Positions 57,725 to 64,000 of a DNA stretch of 64,000 nt are shown piece after piece. This DNA comes from Ignavigranum ruoffiae (GTDB taxonomy: Bacteria; Bacillota; Bacilli; Lactobacillales; Aerococcaceae), in assembly GCF_900110675.1 (NCBI RefSeq), contig NZ_FOEN01000005.1, forward strand, positions 104,604 through 168,603, read 5' to 3'. Position 1 is the stretch's first letter, and every line of letters begins with the position of its first letter. A model generated the notes under the pieces. The model did no database searches. It was not told the DNA's origin and saw only the letters and a list, made by a program, of their open reading frames with translations. The position numbers and the translations under genes are program-made.

Positions 57725-59095
57725 CTATTTATTTATAAATTTTGTCCAATAATTTGCGATATTTGTTTGTCGGCTGCGAGCAATCGCTAAGGCCTCATCA
57801 GGGACATCTTGGGTAATACTAGAATGTGCCGCTAGAACTGCCCGTTGTCCGACTTGTACTGGAGAAACAATACTTACGCCAGAGCCAATAAAACTTTGAT
57901 CGCCAATAACTGACTTATGCTTATACTTTCCATCATAATTCACGAATATTGTACCACAACCCACATTGATATGTTGACCCAATTCAGCATCACCAATATA
58001 TGAAAGATGGCCCGCTTTAGTATGATTGCCAATGGTTGATTTCTTGACTTCAACAAAATTGCCGATATGCACATGTTCACCTAAATGACTCTTTGGTCTT
58101 AAGTGGCCAAACGGTCCCACATCGCTTCCTTGGCCCACAATCGATTCTTCGATAACCGATTGACGAATGGTAACCCGATTCGCAATCTGGCTGGACACAA
58201 TTTCTGATCCAGCGCCAATGAAGACCTCAGCACCGATCACCGTTTGTCCTTTTAAGGAGACATTGCCTTCGATGACTGTATCTGGGCCTATCTCAACATC
58301 CACTTCAATGTAAGTGGACTCTGGATTGACCATGGTGACACCTTGACGCATATGTTTTTGATTAATGCGTTGAGCCATTAACCGATTAGCTTCAGCTAAA
58401 GCCACCCGATCATTAATGCCAATCGCTTCATCCATATCTGCCATCATATAAGCTGCAATCTTTTCGCCCTGACCTTTGAGAATCTTAATCACATCGGGCA
58501 AATAATATTCGCCTTGGGCATTATGATTGTTGACTTGTTTTAATGCTTTAAATAGTGATTGATTATCGAAAACGTAAGTCCCGGTATTAATTTCCTGAAC
58601 CGCTAATTCTTCTGGATTGCCATCTTTTTGTTCTACAATTCGACTGACTTGGCCTTGGGCATCACGAATAACCCGGCCATAACCCGTAGGATCCTGAGCC
58701 GATGCTGTCAACACTGTGGCCTTAGCTCCAGAATCTTCATGATAAGCAAAGATTGATTTGAGCGTTTCAGCCGTGAGTAAAGGTGTATCCCCACTCACCA
58801 CAATAGTATTGCCTTCTTGGTCTGCTAATAGATCTTCCGCTTGTTGGACAGCGTGTCCAGTCCCTAACTGTTCGGCTTGAAAAGCAAATTCGGTTTGATC
58901 CGCTAAGACTTCTTTGACTTTATCTGCTTGATAGCCCACTATGGTAACAATTTGATCCATCTCGCTTCCCTTTAGAGCGCGCACAACATGCTCAACCATG
59001 GTCAAACCATGAAGAGAATGTAAGACTTTGTGGATTTTCGATTTCATTCGTGTTCCTTTACCTGCAGCTAAGATCACGGCAAAACGATTTTTCAT
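57725..59095 (-). CDS. glmU: Bifunctional GlmU
   Basis: GlmU acetylates glucosamine 1-phosphate and then makes UDP-GlcNAc, the wall precursor used by TagO and MurA. The 456-residue protein has the N-terminal uridyltransferase with [18 protein letters not shown] and INTGTY. The C-terminal left-handed beta helix (about 250-456) has [17 protein letters not shown], and the acetyltransferase site around HLSYIGDAE and VNYDGKYKH. It lies between purR and prs. Confidence 0.97.
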   Translation of the reverse strand: MKNRFAVILAAGKGTRMKSKIHKVLHSLHGLTMVEHVVRALKGSEMDQIVTIVGYQADKVKEVLADQTEFAFQAEQLGTGHAVQQAEDLLADQEGNTIVVSGDTPLLTAETLKSIFAYHEDSGAKATVLTASAQDPTGYGRVIRDAQGQVSRIVEQKDGNPEELAVQEINTGTYVFDNQSLFKALKQVNNHNAQGEYYLPDVIKILKGQGEKIAAYMMADMDEAIGINDRVALAEANRLMAQRINQKHMRQGVTMVNPESTYIEVDVEIGPDTVIEGNVSLKGQTVIGAEVFIGAGSEIVSSQIANRVTIRQSVIEESIVGQGSDVGPFGHLRPKSHLGEHVHIGNFVEVKKSTIGNHTKAGHLSYIGDAELGQHINVGCGTIFVNYDGKYKHKSVIGDQSFIGSGVSIVSPVQVGQRAVLAAHSSITQDVPDEALAIARSRQTNIANYWTKFINK

Positions 59096-59148
59096 TGAAT
59101 AGCTCCCATCTATTTCTTGCCAAAGACTTTATTTCACAACTACAAATC

Positions 59149-59988
59149 TTACGCTAAAACAGTCCCTGTTTCAACCTTCAATTCAAAGGCTTTTTCTTCT
59201 TTATTATAAACAATTTCTACTTTAAAGAGCGACTCATATGGTGGTAAATCGGTATTCTGTTTCAGAACATTTTCAGCAAAAACACAAGTCCCAATGCACT
59301 GGCAATCAAACTCTTTGAGTAAAGAAATCAAGCCATTGACCGTACCCCCGTTACGCATAAAATCATCAATAATTAGAACTCGGCTATGTGCCTGCAAGCT
59401 ATTCTTGGCTAATTCCATCTTACGGACGGTTTGATGGGAACCAGAAATATAATTTACTGAAATAGTTGGTCCAGAAGTTTCATTAGAGTCCCGTCGGACC
59501 ACTACATATTGGATATTTAAATAACGGGCTACGGCAGCAGCAAGGCCAACTCCCTGCGTTTCAATCGTCATGATTGCATCAATTTCTTGATGACGATAAT
59601 ATTCGGCAATAATTTTAGCGGCCTGAATCAGGGTCGAAGGATTCTGTAAAATGTCATTCAGTTGAATATAATTGCCCGGCAGAATCCGATGGATATCAGT
59701 CATCAATTCCGTCATCTCATTAATTAAAGCTTGACGTTCGGCTTTAGAAACCTGAGGAGAATAAATCACTCCTCCTGATACACCGGCTATCGTTTCAACC
59801 ACTCCGAGATTATATTGTTGAAAGATCTCTTTAATAAATTGTATATCCTCACTTAAAGATGATTTCGCAATATCGAACAAGTCGGCGAAATAACTCAAAC
59901 TAATCAATTGATTAGGATGTTCAACGAAGTAGTTAGTTAAATAGATCAAACGTTGATTTCGCTTTACTTTCATTGATTTACCTTCCAT
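59149..59988 (-). CDS. purR: PurR, PRPP-responsive purine repressor
   Basis: Bacillus-type PurR: a winged helix (residues 1-75; MKVKRNQRLIYLTNYFVEHP from the second ATG) fused to a PRTase-like effector domain with VLIIDDFMRNGGT. It releases DNA when PRPP is high. The first ATG (59988) has AGGAGG at good spacing; a second at 59973 would remove five residues. The gene heads purR-glmU-prs. Two PurBox-like sequences on its own promoter suggest autoregulation. Confidence 0.94.
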   Translation of the reverse strand: MEGKSMKVKRNQRLIYLTNYFVEHPNQLISLSYFADLFDIAKSSLSEDIQFIKEIFQQYNLGVVETIAGVSGGVIYSPQVSKAERQALINEMTELMTDIHRILPGNYIQLNDILQNPSTLIQAAKIIAEYYRHQEIDAIMTIETQGVGLAAAVARYLNIQYVVVRRDSNETSGPTISVNYISGSHQTVRKMELAKNSLQAHSRVLIIDDFMRNGGTVNGLISLLKEFDCQCIGTCVFAENVLKQNTDLPPYESLFKVEIVYNKEEKAFELKVETGTVLA

Positions 59989-60013
59989 TATTTATTCCTC
60001 CTCACACAGTTCT

Positions 60014-60068
60014 ATTATACAAAAAAATTCGAACTTTAGTAGACTATTATCAGAAATTGTTCGGTGTA
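60014..60068 (-). promoter_or_regulatory. purR promoter with a PurBox pair
   Basis: CCGAAC-type and GTTCG-type half boxes (cores at 60059-60063 and 60030-60034 on the plus strand) are in inverted order with 24 bases between the cores, close to the arrangement of Bacillus PurBox pairs. Each fits the 13-base consensus at about 11 positions. A TATAAT -10 lies at 60014-60019. Confidence 0.65.
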
Positions 60069-60127
60069 TTTACTCTTAATTTTCGAAAAAGAATCATTAG
60101 ACAACTATTTAATGTCAAAATAAAAAA

Positions 60128-60166
60128 GCCCATCTTTCAGCTGAAAGACAGACTTGAAAGATAGAC
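60128..60166 (-). terminator. Terminator of the adc operon
   Basis: On the minus strand GTCTATCTTTCA pairs with TGAAAGATGGGC over 12 bp (several G:T pairs), followed by TTTTTT. It lies 160 bases after the adcB stop; nothing else was recognised between 60167 and 60325. Confidence 0.75.
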
Positions 60167-60325
60167 TAAAAATTTCTACAGTGAATGGCATCAATAGAGT
60201 GTTCAGAATAGGGTCGCTAAATACGATATCAGCAGTCATCAACGCGGTTCAAAATTCTTTTTGACTTTTCTTCGTTAACCCTAAGATTATTGAATAATCC
60301 TCTGGTCTTTGCGACTTTGATTTTC

Positions 60326-61147
60326 TTAAGCTCGCCGATTCAACTTGGAAAAAATGCGGTGACTTAAAGAAACTAAAGCAAAGATTAGAATAAATACCAT
60401 GGTAATAGAAGCACCAGGAGGTGTATCCCAATAGAATGAAGCTGATATGCCGGCAAAAATCCCCAAGAGGTTAATGAGGACACCGACAAGAATCGCCTGG
60501 GCAAAACTCCGCGAAATCTTAATCGCCGTGGCCGATGGAATAACAATTAGAGCCGAAACCAACAGCGCTCCTACAATTGGCATCATCACACTAATGGCAA
60601 GTCCAGTTAAGACAGAGAAGCAAACCGAGATAAAACGAACAGGTAGCCCCAAAGTCTTGGCGGTAGCTTCATCAAAACTAATCACATACAGTGGCTTACG
60701 GAAAATCAGATAGAGTAGAACCACGAGCACTGCCAGGGCAATCAATAGGCGAACCCCTTCTTCAGAAACTAAAATAATCGAGCCAAATAAGAACTGTTCA
60801 ATCTGAAAATTTCCTTGGTTGGAATTCAAACCGACCAGCATCAAGGCAAAGGCCATTCCGGTAGCCATCATCATGGCTACCGATATTTCGGAAAAGTCAA
60901 CAAATACAATTCTTAAATACTCGATAATTAAAGAAGCGAGAACCACAATCAGTAGCGTCGGCCAGGTCGGCTGAATCCCCAAGAGGGCACCTAAGGCTAC
61001 TCCCGCCAGGGAGATATGAGCCAAAGTGTCTGCCATCAGCGACTGGCGACGTAGGATTAATAACAAGCCTAAGATAGGTGTGATAAAAGAGATGGCCAGC
61101 CCAGCCATTAAAGCTCGCTGGATGAAGTCAAACTGAAGCATCGCCAT
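60326..61147 (-). CDS. adcB: Zinc ABC transporter permease
   Basis: A 273-residue ABC-3 family permease with about eight membrane segments (DTLAHISLAGVALGALLG, VGALLVSALIVIPSATA, PGASITMVF). It passes zinc from AdcA into the cytoplasm with AdcC. GGAGGG precedes the ATG. The gene overlaps adcC by 40 bases, which implies tight coupling. Confidence 0.95.
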   Translation of the reverse strand: MAMLQFDFIQRALMAGLAISFITPILGLLLILRRQSLMADTLAHISLAGVALGALLGIQPTWPTLLIVVLASLIIEYLRIVFVDFSEISVAMMMATGMAFALMLVGLNSNQGNFQIEQFLFGSIILVSEEGVRLLIALAVLVVLLYLIFRKPLYVISFDEATAKTLGLPVRFISVCFSVLTGLAISVMMPIVGALLVSALIVIPSATAIKISRSFAQAILVGVLINLLGIFAGISASFYWDTPPGASITMVFILIFALVSLSHRIFSKLNRRA

Positions 61148-61800
61148 GGACTGCCCTCCTCTCGAACTAAATGAATCTCGCGGTCATAGAAACCTTCGAT
61201 TTCTCGATCAGCATGGGTAACCATTAAAATTGCCTTATCATGCTCTTGGCTACTATGTCGAAGTAATTGGTAGAATGACCGTCTAGAAGCAATATCCATC
61301 CCCGTAGTCGGTTCATCGAGAATAAAGAAGTCAGGATCAGTAGCAAAAGTCCTCGCCAGATTAATCCGCTGTTTCTGACCCCCTGACAATTCGCCAATTT
61401 TCTTATGACGAAATTGTGTCATACCAACCGATTCAAGGGCTCGATCCACATGAGCTTGATCATAGGCATCTAATCGCTTAAACCAACGATGTTTAACATA
61501 GCGTCCCGACTCAACAAAGCGTTGAACCGTACTTGGAAAGCCTGCGTTGAAGGAATTAATATTCTGAGCAATATATCCAATCGTAAGTTTATCCCCGTGA
61601 ATATTTTTCTTAGCAAGCTCAATCTTGCCAGTACTGGGTTTTAAAAGGCCCAAAATATTCTTGACCAACGTAGATTTAGCTGCGCCATTTTCTCCGGTCA
61701 GGATTACAAACTCACCCGCTTGAATTTCAAAATTAATTTTATCAAGGACCTTTTCTTGGTCATAATAAAATGAAAGATCAGAAACCTTCAAGTAGGACAT
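61108..61800 (-). CDS. adcC: Zinc ABC transporter ATPase
   Basis: A 230-residue ATPase of the metal-ABC group with Walker A GENGAAKST (near residue 37; Ala stands where Gly is usual in GxxGxGKST), signature LSGGQKQRINLARTF, Walker [13 protein letters not shown] and the switch His in VTHAD. It lies 14 bases after adcA. The unusual Ala before the P-loop Lys deserves a check, but the rest is intact. Confidence 0.95.
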   Translation of the reverse strand: MSYLKVSDLSFYYDQEKVLDKINFEIQAGEFVILTGENGAAKSTLVKNILGLLKPSTGKIELAKKNIHGDKLTIGYIAQNINSFNAGFPSTVQRFVESGRYVKHRWFKRLDAYDQAHVDRALESVGMTQFRHKKIGELSGGQKQRINLARTFATDPDFFILDEPTTGMDIASRRSFYQLLRHSSQEHDKAILMVTHADREIEGFYDREIHLVREEGSPWRCFSLTSSSEL

Positions 61801-61814
61801 TAGGTCACCTTCTC

Positions 61815-62855
61815 TTATTTATTCTTTAATAATTCTTGTAAATTCTCCCGCATTAGACTGAAATAATCAACGCCAGCTTTCATTTCGTCTTGAGTGATAA
61901 CTTCTAAAGTTCTCAATGGTAATAATTCAGCGTCCGTTGCTGAAGCTACGGTTTGAGCAATGTTTTCACTTAAGGCTGGATCGACAAAAATAACTTTACT
62001 GTTTTGTTCTTTCATAAACTCTTGCATTTGAGCAATGACTTGGGCTGATGGTTCTTCAGTCGTATTTAAACCGGTAATCGCCACTTGCTCAAGATCATAG
62101 GCATGAGCCAAGTAACCAAAAGCAGCATGTTGAACAATCATAGTCCGTTTTTCTAACGACGCTAGACTTGATTTATACTCTTGATCCAAGGCAGTTAATT
62201 CTTCAACAAGTTTAGCTGCATTGTCTTCATAGGTCGCTGCATTATCAGGATCTAATTCAACGAAGGCTTTCTTAACATTTTCTGCTTGTTGGGCATAGGT
62301 CATTGGGTCTAACCAAGTATGAGGATCATATTCATGATGATGACCTTCGTGATCATGACCTTCTTCGCCTTCGTGATCATGACCTTCTTCGCCTTCGTGA
62401 TCGTGACCTTCTTCGCCTTCGTGATCGTGACCTTCTTCGCCTTCGTGATCATGGCCTTCTTCAGCTTCATGATCGTGATCATGCTCATCAACGCCATGGT
62501 CAGAACCTGCCAATAAGGTCATACCCTCAGTGGTTTTAACCACCTTGGTTTTGTTTTGATCGACCAGTTCAAGCAAATCAGGAACAAAGAATTCCATTTC
62601 ATCATCAAGATAGATAAAAAGATCAGCTTCTTGAACTTTTACCGCATCTTGAGCAGTTGATTCATAACCATGAGCTCCTTGTCCTTGATCGAGTAACATT
62701 GATACTTCCATTTTATCCCCTGCAATCCGATTTGCCAAGTAATAGACTGGATAAAAAGTCGTAACGACCTTCTTACCTTGAGCATGGATATTAGCTAAGG
62801 GCAAACTTACCGCGACAAATAAAGCGACGAACAAAGCTTTGACAAATTTTTTCAT
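61815..62855 (-). CDS. adcA: Zinc-binding protein AdcA with His-rich repeat
   Basis: Zinc-capture protein of the cluster 9 (ZnuA) family. The start is the ATG at 62855 after AGGAGG; 346 residues. The signal peptide ends IHAQG, without the lipobox Cys usual for Gram-positive AdcA. The metal ligands are in GAHGYES (near residue 62), DPHTWLDP and VQHAAFGYLA. Residues about 120-175 form a His/Glu/Asp loop with five near-identical eight-residue units (GHDHEGEE), expected to gather zinc. The C-terminal ZinT domain of streptococcal AdcA is absent. It heads the adcA-C-B operon behind a Zur box. Confidence 0.95.
   Translation of the reverse strand: MKKFVKALFVALFVAVSLPLANIHAQGKKVVTTFYPVYYLANRIAGDKMEVSMLLDQGQGAHGYESTAQDAVKVQEADLFIYLDDEMEFFVPDLLELVDQNKTKVVKTTEGMTLLAGSDHGVDEHDHDHEAEEGHDHEGEEGHDHEGEEGHDHEGEEGHDHEGEEGHDHEGHHHEYDPHTWLDPMTYAQQAENVKKAFVELDPDNAATYEDNAAKLVEELTALDQEYKSSLASLEKRTMIVQHAAFGYLAHAYDLEQVAITGLNTTEEPSAQVIAQMQEFMKEQNSKVIFVDPALSENIAQTVASATDAELLPLRTLEVITQDEMKAGVDYFSLMRENLQELLKNK
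62344..62463. repeat. Five 24-base tandem repeats in adcA
   Basis: Repeats start at 62344, 62368, 62392, 62416 and 62440 and differ at only a few positions. They encode the His-rich zinc loop. Such near-identity suggests recent slippage and likely length differences between strains. Confidence 0.95.
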
Positions 62856-62870
62856 CAAATTCCTCCTAAG

Positions 62871-62925
62871 AAGTAATCATTACAATATACTTGATATATC
62901 TTACTACAAATAAGCTATTTGTCAA
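62871..62925 (-). promoter_or_regulatory. adcA promoter and Zur box
   Basis: TTGACA (62920-62925) and TAAGAT (62898-62903) with a 16-base spacer on the minus strand. Downstream of the start of transcription lies TTGTAATGATTACTT (62871-62885), with a perfect GTAAT-G-ATTAC palindrome matching the Zur box TCGTAATNATTACGA. Zinc repression by a Fur-type Zur is more likely than AdcR. Confidence 0.8.
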
Positions 62926-63157
62926 CGCAAGAATGATAAAAATCGAAAAAATTGACAAAAACTAAACAAAAAACCGAATTATTCATTCACAAGACTTCAA
63001 CACGCTAACTATAAGCAGTAGCTCATTTCTACTTCAATCATAGCCCATCCGTATACTTCTAACCATGATTAAGTAAAGATTATTGATCTTGTTAACGACA
63101 ATAATTCGGAATTTCGATCTATATTATTTATTTTCTGTGAAAAGTAAATGTCTCATC
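62926..63157. other. Intergenic stretch without recognised features
   Basis: AT-rich sequence between the adcA promoter and the end of the peptidase gene. No ORF with a ribosome binding site and no strong terminator hairpin were seen. Confidence 0.5.
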
Positions 63158-63841
63158 CTAACGACGGCGATTATTTGCCAAGAGGATGAATCGTAGGAGT
63201 TGCAAGGCGGTAGAAATGGTCGCTGCTACATAAGTAAAAGCGGCCGCCCTTAAAACCGCTCGTGCAGCTGGAATCTCAGCTTGAGTGAAGAGCCCATTGT
63301 CTTGCAGAATGCTTAAGGCACGTCGGCTAGCATCAAATTCTACCGGCAAAGTCACCAACTGGAAAATCAAAGCCAGTGAGAATAGAATTAAGCCCAAGTT
63401 GAACAATTGTGCCCAACTCATAATGAGCCCCATCAAAATCAGTGGCATGGCCAATGATGAGCCAATTTGAACGACGGGAACAATGGCATTGCGGAAATTC
63501 AAGAAGAAATAACCTTGAGCGTCTTGAACCGCGTGACCACATTCGTGGGCTGCTACGGCAACGGCAGCAACCGAAGTTGATTGATAAGTTGCATCAGATA
63601 ATTTCAACGTCTTGTCGCGGGGATCGTAATGGTCGGTTAATTGGCCAGAAATATGACCGACAGCAACATTTGGAATATTAGCTTGTTGTAAGATAAATTC
63701 AGCGGCTTGCCGACCGTTTACCCGATTAGCGGTTTCTAGTTCTTGGTATTTTTCAAAAGCTGATTTTACTCGGTATTGGGCAAACATAGCTAAAGCCATC
63801 CCAAGTAGAACGAGGATATATGTTGAGTCAAAGTAGAACAT
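63158..63841 (-). CDS. YugP-type membrane zinc metallopeptidase
   Basis: A 227-residue membrane protein of the Zn_peptidase_2 (YugP) family. It has an N-terminal membrane segment (about 5-20), the zinc-binding AAHECGHAVQ motif (His-Glu-x-x-His) near residue 112 and two to three further membrane segments. The ATG at 63841 is chosen because AGGAG is eight bases before it. Its substrate is unknown. It lies alone at the end of the window; 63842-64000 holds its promoter region, in which I see no clear boxes. Confidence 0.92.
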   Translation of the reverse strand: MFYFDSTYILVLLGMALAMFAQYRVKSAFEKYQELETANRVNGRQAAEFILQQANIPNVAVGHISGQLTDHYDPRDKTLKLSDATYQSTSVAAVAVAAHECGHAVQDAQGYFFLNFRNAIVPVVQIGSSLAMPLILMGLIMSWAQLFNLGLILFSLALIFQLVTLPVEFDASRRALSILQDNGLFTQAEIPAARAVLRAAAFTYVAATISTALQLLRFILLANNRRR

Positions 63842-64000
63842 AGTCATCTCTCCTTTTCTTAATTATAGCAAGTTCATGCTTATATTTCACTATCCACGAA
63901 AAAAGCATAGTGTAAAATTTCTTGTGTAACCGCCGAGTCTTCATAGAAAAAGAGACCTCATTTCTGTAAGATTGTAATAACGACAAAACAATCAAAAACA

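Noticed and set aside
60249..60431. 60-codon minus-strand frame at the end of adcB
   Set aside because: It overlaps adcB out of frame, has no ribosome binding site and no family resemblance.
62344..62463. Regular short repeats resembling a CRISPR array
   Set aside because: The units are contiguous without spacers and in frame within adcA; the pstS and NlpC/P60 repeats are likewise coding.
62303..62539. Open frames on both strands over the adcA repeats
   Set aside because: Stop-free alternative frames are a by-product of the 24-base repeat; none has a ribosome binding site.

Overview
The window is a 64 kb piece of a low-GC Gram-positive chromosome. Gene content and order (hprK-lgt-gpsA-trxB-pgcA-rapZ-yvcK-whiA; glmU-prs; ftsEX; prfB-secA; comFA-comFC; a liaX/PspC cluster; mtlA-R-F-D; a Zur-type zinc operon) point to the Lactobacillales. 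An Aerococcaceae- or Carnobacteriaceae-like member is my best guess, but no rRNA is present to fix the genus. Nearly all genes lie on the minus strand. Only tyrS, the inositol-monophosphatase-family gene and the YigZ/IMPACT gene are on the plus strand. No tRNA, rRNA, CRISPR array, insertion sequence or prophage was found.

Layout by coordinate. 1-2988: a PPDK/rifampin-phosphotransferase-like enzyme, cut by the window edge, behind a CarS-like lipid cytidylyltransferase. 3242-8793: mannitol operon with MtlR operator, cre site and promoter. 9077-10917: a secreted NlpC/P60 hydrolase. 10950-12310: tyrS. 12347-16142: a two-component system with a membrane-anchored protein, a flavodoxin-fold oxidoreductase and a small protein. 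16228-18044: an RRNPP-type TPR regulator, a 46-residue secreted peptide and an SSB paralogue. 18106-26519: whiA/yvcK/rapZ, pgcA, trxB, gpsA, lgt, hprK. 26642-28866: liaX with two PspC proteins. 28958-31856: uvrA with a LexA box. 31999-39218: phosphate uptake (pstS, phoU, pstBAC, phoRP) with two PHO boxes. 39329-44576: ftsXE, prfB with its programmed frameshift, secA. 44824-51274: inositol-phosphatase-like gene, hpf, comFC/comFA, degV, yvyE, tagO. 51296-54851: NAD salvage and a secreted DUF6612-type protein. 54928-59988: sugar transferase, a candidate structured RNA, prs, glmU, purR. 60128-62925: zinc uptake (adcBCA) with a Zur box. 63158-63841: a membrane zinc peptidase.

Most of this is core physiology: carbon control (HprK plus cre in front of mtlA), phosphate control (PhoPR plus PHO boxes), zinc control (Zur), purine control (PurR with PurBoxes on its own promoter), envelope stress (LiaX/PspC) and natural competence (ComFA/ComFC).

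The observations most worth following are these. (1) PstS appears naturally circularly permuted: its second half comes first, joined to the first half by a Glu/Ala-rich repeat linker. (2) A previously unannotated 46-residue secreted peptide is translationally coupled to an SSB-like gene and sits directly upstream of an RRNPP regulator, which suggests a quorum-sensing cassette. (3) A PPDK-like phosphotransferase is paired with a CarS-like CTP transferase, which suggests an unknown lipid or head-group pathway. (4) A free-standing structured RNA with two mutually exclusive pairings lies between prs and the sugar transferase gene. (5) PstS, AdcA and the DUF6612 protein, all from families that are normally lipoproteins, lack the lipobox cysteine although lgt is present.
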